Shown: positions 1 to 6,046 of the stretch, one piece after another
Layout: every line of letters begins with the position of its first letter
Numbering within the stretch: position 1 is the stretch's first letter
Assembly (NCBI GenBank): GCA_902805985.1
Contig: CADCUW010000594.1
Location: forward strand, 1-10,138
Length of the DNA stretch: 10,138 bases
Source of the DNA: an uncultured Rubrobacteraceae bacterium
Lineage (GTDB): Bacteria; Actinomycetota; Rubrobacteria; Rubrobacterales; Rubrobacteraceae
Reading direction: 5' to 3'
Translations under genes and position numbers: made by a program
Notes under the pieces: model-generated
Told to the model about the DNA's origin: nothing
What the model saw: only the letters and a program-made list of their open reading frames with translations
Databases searched by the model: none

Positions 1-2
1 GG

Positions 3-1532
3 GCCGTCGCCGGCCCCTTCTCCGAGCGTACGGAGCAGGGGCGGCGGGACGGGCTTCTGGTCGCCGTGATCGGGGTGATGAGCGGCGCGCTCTACCTCGT
101 CGGCTACGCCGCCCAGCGGGCCGTCTTTCTCAACGGCCAGAGCTCGAACGTCGCGGGCGCGGCCGTGCGAGGAACCCCGCCGGACGGCTCCAGGCTCGCG
201 CTCGAGCTGGGCGTTTACTGGGTCGTGACGGCGCTCCTATTCCTTCTCTACGCGCTGATCCTGATCCTCTGCCGCAGGGGGGACTTGCAGGACGGGCGGG
301 CGGCCCTGTTGGCGCTGTCGTTCCCCGTGCTCTTCAACGTGGGGCTGCTCTTCGGGCGCCCGTACCAGTCGATGGACGCGCTCACGTACGTCGCGCACGG
401 CTTCATGGGCGGCGGGTTCGGGCTGAACCCTTACGGCACGGCCGCCGCCGAGATCGCCTACAGGAACGGGACGGGGCCCCTCGCCAGGGAGCTGGCCTCC
501 TTCGGCTGGCTACCCGTCCACGGCCCGTCGCCTTACGGGGCGCTGTGGACCTGGATCGAGGTGCTTGCCGCCTCGCTGACGGGCGGCGTGGCGGGGGCTT
601 TGCTGCTCCTCAAGGCGCTGGTGGTAGCGGCGAGCCTCGGGTGCGCGGTCGTGATCTGGAAGATACTCGGCCGCGTGCGCCCGGAGGACAGGCTCCTCGG
701 CACGCTCGTCTACCTCTGGAACCCGCTCATCGTGGTCGAGTTCGCCGGCGAGGGGCACAACGACGCGGTCATGATCCTGTTCGTCCTCCTCTCGCTCCTG
801 TTCACGGTAACGGCGAGGCCCGCGCTCTCGGCGATGGGCGCGGTCGTGGGGGTGCTCGTGAAGTACCTGCCGGTGATCTTCGCCCCCGCGCAGGCCATCT
901 ACCTCTGGCGCACGAGAAGGAGCACCCGGAGCCTGGCGCTCTCCGTCGCCCTGGCCCTCGTCTACGGCCTGATCCTGACGGCGGCGCTCTACTGGCCGTT
1001 CTGGATCGGCGCCGACACGTTCGCCGCGGTGCGCCAACAAGGCCTGCCCTTCCTCGCACCGACGCCGTCAGGCATCCTGTACTGGCTGCTCCTGCACTCT
1101 CTCCCGCCCGAGGAAGCCGCGTCACTGACCCTTCGTATCCTGGGCGTCCTCTTCGTAGCTTTCGTGGTGGTCGCGGGCTGGCGGGCCCGGGACGCCGCGG
1201 GACTCTTGCGGGCTTGCGCGGGGATCTCGCTCGTCTACCTGCTGATCGTCTCCGCCGGCACCTGGCCCTGGTACGCGGCCCTGCCGCTGGCGCTCATGGC
1301 GCTCACGCCGCGCGGCGTCTTCCTGCCCCTGGCGCTGGTCGTGACCTTCACCTCGCGCCTGGTGGCCCCATTCAGCAACCTCGTGAACAACCGATTCGCC
1401 GGCTGGGACGACCTCATAGACGTGGCCACCGTGGTCAGCGTGACGCTGCCGCTCGCCATCCTGCTGCCGCTGTGCGTCCTGCACTGGCGGAGATCCGGAG
1501 ACGAACCGGGCGGCGTCGGCGGCAAGGCGTGA
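3..1532 (+). CDS. GT-C type polytopic membrane glycosyltransferase (mannosyltransferase-like), 5'-partial
   Basis: Integral membrane protein that probably transfers a sugar, most likely mannose, from a polyprenyl-phosphate donor onto a cell-envelope glycan or lipid. The frame is open to the left edge. The first start codon seen is GTG at 66, but it falls inside an apparent first membrane helix (LLVAVIGVMSGALYLVGY), so the true start is probably outside the window. Counting from that GTG (488 residues), there are about ten or more hydrophobic segments. An acidic residue, D104, sits in an extracytoplasmic loop (SMDALTYVAHG) followed by NPYG (121-124), the usual place of the GT-C catalytic acid. 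HGPSPYGALW (152-161) and NPLIVVEFAGEGHNDA (219-234) are typical of actinobacterial MptA/MptB and GT87-like transferases. The C-terminus is short, charged and cytoplasmic-looking. Family level is fairly sure; donor and acceptor are inferred. It is convergent with the next gene, 47 bases apart. Confidence 0.82.
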   Translation, partial: AVAGPFSERTEQGRRDGLLVAVIGVMSGALYLVGYAAQRAVFLNGQSSNVAGAAVRGTPPDGSRLALELGVYWVVTALLFLLYALILILCRRGDLQDGRAALLALSFPVLFNVGLLFGRPYQSMDALTYVAHGFMGGGFGLNPYGTAAAEIAYRNGTGPLARELASFGWLPVHGPSPYGALWTWIEVLAASLTGGVAGALLLLKALVVAASLGCAVVIWKILGRVRPEDRLLGTLVYLWNPLIVVEFAGEGHNDAVMILFVLLSLLFTVTARPALSAMGAVVGVLVKYLPVIFAPAQAIYLWRTRRSTRSLALSVALALVYGLILTAALYWPFWIGADTFAAVRQQGLPFLAPTPSGILYWLLLHSLPPEEAASLTLRILGVLFVAFVVVAGWRARDAAGLLRACAGISLVYLLIVSAGTWPWYAALPLALMALTPRGVFLPLALVVTFTSRLVAPFSNLVNNRFAGWDDLIDVATVVSVTLPLAILLPLCVLHWRRSGDEPGGVGGKA

Positions 1533-1579
1533 CCCGGAGGCCGTGCAGGGTCGAAAGAGAGGTCCGTGCGAGGTCACCC

Positions 1580-1936
1580 TTACAGGTACTGTTCGGCCCT
1601 GTCCAACTGGCCCGTATTCTCGAAGGCCCGGCGCAGCAGTTCTCGGCCCTCTTCCAGCTCCTCGTCAGAGCGGGCCTTCGCTTTGACCGTGCGGATGGAC
1701 TCCTCGATGGAGTCCTCTTCAAATGAGATGTCCGGCAGGGCGATCACGACCTCCCGGATCTGGCGGTAGATAAAGTCCGGCTCCCCGGCGTAGGCCCAAC
1801 TCTTGCGGGCGAGCACCCAGGCCCAACCCTTCATCCGGATCGTGTTCTCGATGTCCTCGTCCTCGAGCCCGTACATCTCGATCCTCAGGCGGTGCTCGGT
1901 GATCAACTCCGGCTTGATGCGCACTGTCGTCGGCAT
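1580..1936 (-). CDS. Uncharacterised small acidic protein (118 aa)
   Basis: I do not recognise this protein. It is soluble, with no signal peptide or membrane segment. The N-terminus (MPTTVRIKPELITEHRLRIEMYG) looks like a short beta strand leading into a helix. A middle segment is rich in aromatics (KGWAWVLARKSWAYAGEPDF, about 36-55). A hydrophobic strand (IREVVIALPDI) follows, and the C-terminal half is highly charged and helical (EEDSIEESIRTVKAKARSDEELEEGRELLRRA), perhaps a coiled coil or protein-binding helix. The start is ATG at 1936. No Shine-Dalgarno precedes it, but TAAACT ends six bases upstream, which fits a leaderless transcript. It is monocistronic: the proV-proW-proX operon ends in a terminator upstream and the transferase converges downstream. 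Codon use matches the neighbours, so I think it is a genuine gene of unknown function. Confidence 0.75.
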   Translation of the reverse strand: MPTTVRIKPELITEHRLRIEMYGLEDEDIENTIRMKGWAWVLARKSWAYAGEPDFIYRQIREVVIALPDISFEEDSIEESIRTVKAKARSDEELEEGRELLRRAFENTGQLDRAEQYL

Positions 1937-1942
1937 GGAGCT

Positions 1943-1969
1943 AGTTTAGCAGGAGGCTTCGGGCTTCAA
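1943..1969 (-). promoter_or_regulatory. Candidate promoter with leaderless start for the 118-aa gene
   Basis: On the minus strand a TAAACT -10-like hexamer (1948-1943) lies six bases before the ATG at 1936, so transcription would begin at or next to the start codon. TTGAAG (1969-1964) lies 15 bases upstream and can serve as a -35, although the spacer is short. The gene lacks a Shine-Dalgarno sequence, which supports leaderless translation, a common mode in Actinobacteria. Confidence 0.5.
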
Positions 1970-1980
1970 GTTGCGGGCGG

Positions 1981-2008
1981 CGGGAGGCTTGTTCGTGACG
2001 GCCTCCCG
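1981..2008. repeat. Perfect 8-bp inverted repeat (hairpin) upstream of the 118-aa gene
   Basis: CGGGAGGC at 1981-1988 and GCCTCCCG at 2001-2008 are perfect complements separated by 12 bases. No T-run follows on either strand, so it is not a classic terminator. It lies just upstream of the candidate -35 of the 118-aa gene and downstream of the proX terminator. It could be an operator or a back-up stop for read-through. The octamer GGAGGCTT also occurs twice here (1952-1959 and 1983-1990). Confidence 0.45.
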
Positions 2009-2052
2009 GCGGCTCCGGTCCGACCGCCATGATCGCAGATGGTCCCGATCCC

Positions 2053-2089
2053 AAAAGAGGTGGCGGGGGTCCCGAGGGACTCCCGCCAC
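2053..2089 (-). terminator. Intrinsic terminator of the proV-proW-proX operon
   Basis: Seen directly: a hairpin between 2060 and 2089 with an eight-pair G+C-rich outer stem (GTGGCGGG with CCCGCCAC). It continues through a G-T pair and four Watson-Crick pairs to a four-base loop at 2073-2076. On the minus strand it is followed by CCTCTTTT (down to 2053). It begins 28 bases after the proX stop codon, as expected for a Rho-independent terminator of the minus-strand operon. Confidence 0.85.
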
Positions 2090-2116
2090 GGTTCCGCGAC
2101 TCTCGTCCGGAGTCTG

Positions 2117-3034
2117 CTAGGCCTTATTGGCGGCGTCGAGCCAGGGCTTCACGACGTCGCGGTTCTTCTCGAGCCAGGCCTGCGAGCCTGCGACCCCGTC
2201 GTCGTTTGCCTTGGAGATCTCGTCCATGAGGGTGTTGAGCTGCTCCTCATTGAGCGTGTAGGCGTTCATGAACGCGAAGGCTGTCGGGTCGTCGGACTCG
2301 AGGTCGGCGTTGACCACCGTGGAGATCTTGGCGGGCTGGTCGAAGACGCCCTGGGCGTTCTTCGGGTCCTTGAGGAAGCGGTACTCGAAGATCTCGTTCA
2401 TCGGGTGCGGGACCCACGGCATGAACACGAAGGGCTCCTCATTGTTGTAGAGGCTTTCGGCCTCCGTGAGCATCCCGGCCGTGCTCGAGGCCTTGAGGTC
2501 CAGGTTCAGGTTGTAGGCGGGGATCACCTCGTCCTCGACCTGGGTCACGAACGGGGCGCCCGGCTCGATGCCGAGGATCGTGTCGGTGCCGGACCCGTTG
2601 AGGTCGGCGATGCTCTCGACGCCCGACATGTAGGTGGGAACGGCGAGCCCGAAGGCCGTCTGGCCCTGGAACCAGGGATCGAGGTGCGCGACGTCGTCTC
2701 CCACCTTGGAGAGGAGCTGCTCGTGGTTCGGCATCCAGACGTCCTGGAACGCCTGCAGGTCGCCGCCGGCCACGCCCTGGAACAGGGGACCGACGTCGAG
2801 CAGCTTCAGCTCGACCTCCTGGTAGCCGAGATCCTCCTCGAAGAGGACCTTCGTCAGGTTCGCCACGGCTATGTTCTCGGCCCACCCGATGTTGCCCAGG
2901 GTGAAAGTCTTGCTCGAGTTGCCCGAGGAGCCCGAGCCGCCCCCGCCGCACCCGGCCAGGCCCAGGAGGCTCACCCCGGCGAGGGTGCCCCCGCTCAGCT
3001 TAAGCATGTCCTTTCTGGTCAATCCGTACTTCAT
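2117..3034 (-). CDS. proX: ProX-type glycine betaine/proline-betaine substrate-binding lipoprotein
   Basis: Extracytoplasmic receptor of the first ABC importer. It captures a quaternary-ammonium osmoprotectant and delivers it to ProW. I choose the ATG at 3034 (305 aa) over one at 3052 because AAGGGAG lies five bases before it, whereas the upstream ATG has only a weak, badly spaced AGG. The leader reads LTRKDMLKLSGG, then a hydrophobic stretch, then the lipobox LAGC with Cys29 as the lipid anchor, followed by a Gly/Ser linker to about residue 40. T-R-K-D-M-L-K resembles a Tat signal with one arginine replaced by lysine. The mature domain begins TFTLGNIGWAEN (43-54). Aromatics W51, W100 (DVWMPNH) and W207 (MPWVPHPMN) are good candidates for the cage that binds the trimethylammonium group. 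Length and motifs fit the ProX/OpuAC family. It is the last gene of its operon, 46 bases after proW and just before a terminator. The exact ligand is inferred. Confidence 0.92.
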   Translation of the reverse strand: MKYGLTRKDMLKLSGGTLAGVSLLGLAGCGGGGSGSSGNSSKTFTLGNIGWAENIAVANLTKVLFEEDLGYQEVELKLLDVGPLFQGVAGGDLQAFQDVWMPNHEQLLSKVGDDVAHLDPWFQGQTAFGLAVPTYMSGVESIADLNGSGTDTILGIEPGAPFVTQVEDEVIPAYNLNLDLKASSTAGMLTEAESLYNNEEPFVFMPWVPHPMNEIFEYRFLKDPKNAQGVFDQPAKISTVVNADLESDDPTAFAFMNAYTLNEEQLNTLMDEISKANDDGVAGSQAWLEKNRDVVKPWLDAANKA

Positions 3035-3039
3035 CCGTG

Positions 3040-3046
3040 CTCCCTT
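3040..3046 (-). promoter_or_regulatory. Ribosome binding site that decides the proX start
   Basis: AAGGGAG on the minus strand with a five-base spacer to the ATG at 3034. It lies inside the longer reading frame that begins at 3052 and makes the shorter 305-residue form much more likely. Confidence 0.7.
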
Positions 3047-3080
3047 CTTCATCCTGCGTAACGTCGATCGAAGCTTTCCG

Positions 3081-3944
3081 TCAAGCCATTTTCTTGGCGG
3101 TGCCCCTCCCCCGTTCCAGGCCGCGGGTAACGCGGTCGAGGATGATCGCCAGGATCACGATGCCGATACCGCCGACAAAAGCGCCACCGGTATCGAGGGC
3201 ACCAAGGCCCGTGACGACCGGTTCTCCGAGCCCCCCGGCCCCGACGAGGGCGGCTATGACCACCATCGAGAGCGAGAGCATGATGACCTGGTTGACCCCG
3301 GCCATGATCGACCTGACCGAGAGCGGCAGCTCGACCTTGAAGAGCGTCTGCCAGGGCGTGGACCCGAAGGCATGCGCCGCCTCCACGGTCTCTTTGGGGA
3401 CCTGCTGGATGCCGAGCATCGTCAGCCTGACGGCGGGCGGCATGGCAAAGATGACCGTCGCGATGAGGGCCGGCGGCTCGTCGATGCCCAGCAGGGCCAC
3501 GATGGGCACCAGGTACACGAAGGCCGGCATCGTCTGCGCGATATCCAAGACCGGCCTCATAAACGCCTCCACGCCCTTGGACTTGGCTGCGACTATGCCG
3601 ATGGGGATACCGATGGCCAACGCGATGGCCGCCGCCACCAACACGAGCGCCAGGGTCTCCATAGCCGGTATCCAAAGGTCCAGGCTGATGACGAACACCA
3701 GACCCACCAGCGTGAATAGCCCGACCCGCCACCCCGCGAGCAGGAAGGCGATCGCGGCCAAAAGGGCGACCATGAGCAACGCGGGGAGCGCCGTAAAGAC
3801 GGTCTCCAGCGTGCCGACGGCGGCGACGATAACGTCCTCGAGCGGAGTGAAGAACCACTCGAAGGTCTCCGTGATCCACTCCACCGCCGTGTTCGTCCAG
3901 TCCGCGAGGGGTATCTGCGGGATGAGCTGCTCCTGAGCGAGCAT
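3081..3944 (-). CDS. proW: ProW-type glycine betaine/proline ABC transporter permease
   Basis: Transmembrane channel subunit (287 aa) of the first importer, acting in the cytoplasmic membrane as a homodimer with two ProV and one ProX. An amphipathic N-terminal stretch (residues 1-50, with WITETFEWFFTPLEDVI) is typical of ProW. Hydrophobic segments follow at about 53-70, 74-92, 96-120, 138-153, 159-172, 213-236 and 255-270. The cytoplasmic coupling (EAA) loop is clear: VEAAHAFGSTPWQTLFKVEL (187-206), where the ATPase docks. The ATG at 3944 is four bases past the proV stop codon. Its GGAGAGG ribosome site lies in the last proV codons, so the two are probably translationally coupled. Ends at TGA 3081-3083. 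Family assignment is secure from length, the EAA loop and the flanking proV and proX. Confidence 0.94.
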   Translation of the reverse strand: MLAQEQLIPQIPLADWTNTAVEWITETFEWFFTPLEDVIVAAVGTLETVFTALPALLMVALLAAIAFLLAGWRVGLFTLVGLVFVISLDLWIPAMETLALVLVAAAIALAIGIPIGIVAAKSKGVEAFMRPVLDIAQTMPAFVYLVPIVALLGIDEPPALIATVIFAMPPAVRLTMLGIQQVPKETVEAAHAFGSTPWQTLFKVELPLSVRSIMAGVNQVIMLSLSMVVIAALVGAGGLGEPVVTGLGALDTGGAFVGGIGIVILAIILDRVTRGLERGRGTAKKMA

Positions 3945-3948
3945 CTCC

Positions 3949-5247
3949 CTACCTCTCCACCCGGCGCGCGCGGACCCGGTCGCCGTTCTCGCCAGCCTCG
4001 ACCTCGGCGGGGACGCCTTCCTCGTCTTGCGCCTCGGCTTGCGTGGTCAGGCCGGCGATGAGGGCGCCGCGGACGATCACGCCCTCGAGGCGGTTCTCGT
4101 CGTCCACGACCGCAACGGGCGCGTCGGCATCGTCCAAGAAGAGCGGGAGGACCTCGCGCAGGGGCGCCCTGCGACCGACCTTGGCGGCGCCGTCGTCCAC
4201 GGAGTCCCTGAGCGCCCGCTCGCCGCGCTCGGCGAGCCGGGCGACCTCCTCGGCCTCGCAGAGGCCCACGAGCCGCCGCTCCTCGTCGACCACGAGGATG
4301 TGGGAGAGGCCGTACTGCCTCATGCGCCTGAGAACTACCGTCGGGCCCTCGCTCATGTACGCGACCTGCCGGGGCTCGACCATCACGCTCTCGGCGGTGC
4401 GCACCTTGGCGTAGTCGACGTCCTCGACGAAGCGCTCCACGTACTCGTCGGCCGGCTCCCGCAAGATCTGCTCCGGGGTGCCGAGCTGCACTATCTCGCC
4501 GTCCTTCATGATCGCGACGCGGTGCCCGAGCGTGAGCGCCTCGTCGAGGTCGTGGGTGACGAAGACGACGGTGCGCTGGATCTCGCCCTGGATCGAGAGG
4601 AACAAGTTCTGCATGTCGCGCCGGATCAGGGGGTCGAGGGCGCTGAACGGCTCGTCCATGAGCAGGACTTCCTGCTTTGTGGCGAGCGCCCGGGCGAGCC
4701 CGACCCTCTGCTGCATCCCGCCGGAGAGCTCCGGTATGAGCTTGCCGCCTTGTCCTTGGAGTCCGACCAGATCCAGCGTGTCCTCGGCGGCCTTGCGACG
4801 CTCCTCTTTGGGGACGCCCTGTATCTCCAGGCCGAAGGCGATGTTGTCCAGCACCGTCCTGTTGGGCAGGAGCCCGAAGTGCTGGAAGACCATCCCGATC
4901 TTTTTGCGCCGGACCCCCCGAAGCTGCTTGGACGGCATGTTCGAGATGTGGTCGCCGTCGAGGTAGACGTCCCCCTCCGTGAGCTCGTTGAGGCCGTTCA
5001 CGGCCCTGAGGATCGTGGACTTCCCGCTCCCCGAGAGGCCGATGATCACGAAGATCTCGCCCGGGTACACGTGGAAGGTGGCATCAAAGGCGCCGATGGT
5101 CGAGCCCGTGGCCTTTTCGACCTCGGCCTTGCTCTTTCCTTGACGGCGCATCTCGAGCGCCTGCTGGGCCCGCCGACCGAACACTATCGAGCAGTTCTCT
5201 ACCCGGATGATCGGTTCGGGGTTCTGAGTGCTGTTTTCCGTGACCAC
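3949..5247 (-). CDS. proV: ProV-type glycine betaine/proline ABC transporter ATPase with tandem CBS domains
   Basis: Energy-coupling subunit (432 aa) of the first importer, on the cytoplasmic face. It has the ProV-specific N-terminal insertion (RRQGKSKAEVEKATGSTIGA, about 34-53), Walker A GLSGSGKST (70-78), Q-loop Gln122, ABC signature LSGGMQQ (174-180), Walker B EVLLMDEP (193-200) and switch His232. The C-terminal region holds two CBS repeats, about 283-340 and 345-400, which in relatives gate transport by ionic strength or nucleotide. A 30-residue tail follows, acidic first (TQAEAQDEEGVPAEVEAGE) and basic at the very end. The GTG at 5247 is the only usable start: TAG lies in frame 18 bases upstream and the conserved domain starts at residue 12. 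The AAGGA sequence abuts the GTG, an oddly short spacing. First gene of its operon, behind two candidate promoters. Confidence 0.95.
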   Translation of the reverse strand: MVTENSTQNPEPIIRVENCSIVFGRRAQQALEMRRQGKSKAEVEKATGSTIGAFDATFHVYPGEIFVIIGLSGSGKSTILRAVNGLNELTEGDVYLDGDHISNMPSKQLRGVRRKKIGMVFQHFGLLPNRTVLDNIAFGLEIQGVPKEERRKAAEDTLDLVGLQGQGGKLIPELSGGMQQRVGLARALATKQEVLLMDEPFSALDPLIRRDMQNLFLSIQGEIQRTVVFVTHDLDEALTLGHRVAIMKDGEIVQLGTPEQILREPADEYVERFVEDVDYAKVRTAESVMVEPRQVAYMSEGPTVVLRRMRQYGLSHILVVDEERRLVGLCEAEEVARLAERGERALRDSVDDGAAKVGRRAPLREVLPLFLDDADAPVAVVDDENRLEGVIVRGALIAGLTTQAEAQDEEGVPAEVEAGENGDRVRARRVER

Positions 5248-5322
5248 TCCTTCTATTGCCTGCTACGCCTGCAGAGGCATGTCACACCGTCTGCGACTCT
5301 CCTGCCAACCGAACGAGCAACG

Positions 5323-5328
5323 ATTATA
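5323..5328 (-). promoter_or_regulatory. Consensus -10 element, candidate proximal promoter of proV
   Basis: A perfect TATAAT on the minus strand (5328-5323). Start of transcription would be near 5316, giving a leader of about 70 bases before the GTG at 5247. No good -35 lies 16-18 bases upstream. Instead there is an inverted motif, GGCC-GAAAG-GGCC, between about 5330 and 5342, so the promoter may need an activator or be repressed there. The regulator is unknown. Confidence 0.5.
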
Positions 5329-5357
5329 TGGCCCTTTCGGCCCACCCACAGCCTTAC

Positions 5358-5386
5358 ATGATATGCGCCCCTGGCGAATGATTCAA
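5358..5386 (-). promoter_or_regulatory. Sigma-70-like promoter, candidate distal promoter of proV-proW-proX
   Basis: On the minus strand, TTGAAT (5386-5381) and TATCAT (5363-5358) are separated by exactly 17 bases. This matches the vegetative consensus at 4 of 6 and 5 of 6 positions. Transcription would start near 5351, about 105 bases before the proV start, in tandem with the TATAAT element downstream. It lies after the probable terminator of the upstream operon, as an independent operon promoter should. Confidence 0.6.
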
Positions 5387-5430
5387 CTGCACGCGGGTAT
5401 AGGAAGGCGAACGATTGTTACGAAACCGTG

Positions 5431-5463
5431 AAGAAACGTTGGCGCGGGCCGCGGGTCCGCGCC
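5431..5463 (-). terminator. Probable intrinsic terminator of the OpuC-type operon
   Basis: A seven-pair G+C-rich stem (GGCGCGG at 5441-5447 with CCGCGCC at 5457-5463) closes a nine-base loop. On the minus strand it is followed by AACGTTTCTT. It lies 26 bases past the stop codon of the last gene of the operon and before the proV promoters. The T-tract is interrupted, so termination may be partial. Confidence 0.5.
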
Positions 5464-5489
5464 CCTTGCGCGGCCGGTACGGGGTCCCT

Positions 5490-5987
5490 TCATCCACTCG
5501 CCTCGACGTAGTAACCCTCGTTGTTCGGCGGGCCGTAGATGTAGCCGATGTAGTTGGCGCCGGCCACGGTGTTGAAGATCAGGGCGCCACCCCTGTAGAA
5601 GGGTGTGCTTCCCGCGTCGACGAACTCGACGGAGACCGCGTCGAGTTCCGCGTACTCGGCCTTGACGTGGCGGGTTATAAGGACGTAATCCTCCTCGCTG
5701 TGCGAGCGGGTGTCTATCATGAGCCACGCGCCCCTCGCGCCGTCGCGCGCCCCCCGCTGCTCGTCGAGCACGTCGTACGCGGGCACCGTCTCCGGCCGCT
5801 CGAAGCTGCCTATCCGCATCTGGCCGTGAGCCTCCCAGTGCGCCGCCATCTCCTTTGAGGCAGCCCTCTTCTGCGCCGAGAACGGCTCCGGCGCTTCGCG
5901 TACCTCGGGCTGTGCCGCGGCCTGCAGGGGTTCGCCGCCGGCCAGCCAGAGCCAGCCGGCGACGACCGCCGAGACGACCAGCAGCAC
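5490..5987 (-). CDS. Uncharacterised membrane-anchored protein closing the OpuC-type operon
   Basis: I do not recognise this protein. From the GTG at 5987 it has 165 residues: one hydrophobic segment at the N-terminus (LLVVSAVVAGWLWLAGG), a linker rich in Ala, Pro and Glu (about 19-45), then a globular-looking domain that is probably outside the membrane. The end of that domain is distinctive, with alternating strand-like segments and FYRGGALIFNT (130-140), ANYIGYIYGPPNNEGYYVE (144-162). There is no cysteine lipobox. It begins about 60 bases after the binding-protein stop with no promoter between, so it is probably cotranscribed and may assist the importer or the envelope under osmotic stress. 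That role is inferred from position only. The GTG has no ribosome site and no positive charge before the helix. The frame stays open upstream past 6035, where an ACG codon follows GAGAGG at good spacing, giving a basic N-terminus, so the true protein may be about 16 residues longer. Confidence 0.72.
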   Translation of the reverse strand: MLLVVSAVVAGWLWLAGGEPLQAAAQPEVREAPEPFSAQKRAASKEMAAHWEAHGQMRIGSFERPETVPAYDVLDEQRGARDGARGAWLMIDTRSHSEEDYVLITRHVKAEYAELDAVSVEFVDAGSTPFYRGGALIFNTVAGANYIGYIYGPPNNEGYYVEASG

Positions 5988-6046
5988 CGATGCCGATGCG
6001 CGTATCAGGGAGACCGTGCTCCGTTCGTGGGCCGTAAGGGGCCTCT

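Noticed and set aside
1529..1577. GTGACC/GGTCAC inverted repeat between the convergent transferase and 118-aa genes, as a bidirectional terminator
   Set aside because: Only six pairs with a 37-base loop and no T-run on either strand; too weak to call.
2039..3061. Plus-strand open frame of 340 codons antisense to proX
   Set aside because: It covers the proX terminator and proX itself, has no ribosome site or recognisable domain, and is explained by codon bias on the other strand.
3064..3071. TCGATCGA palindrome between proW and proX as an operator
   Set aside because: An eight-base palindrome inside an operon with no promoter nearby; likely chance.
5248..5310. Glycine-riboswitch-like words in the proV leader (GGAGAG and later CAGGCAATAGAAGGA)
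   Set aside because: The conserved central CGAAGGGGCAA-type segment and the pairing of the two halves are missing, so the resemblance is too partial to call a riboswitch.
4027..5361. Long plus-strand open frame of 444 codons antisense to proV
   Set aside because: It is the complement of a highly conserved ABC ATPase, its product is a low-complexity mix rich in Asp, Glu, Leu, Val and His with no domain, and such shadows are expected opposite G+C-rich genes.
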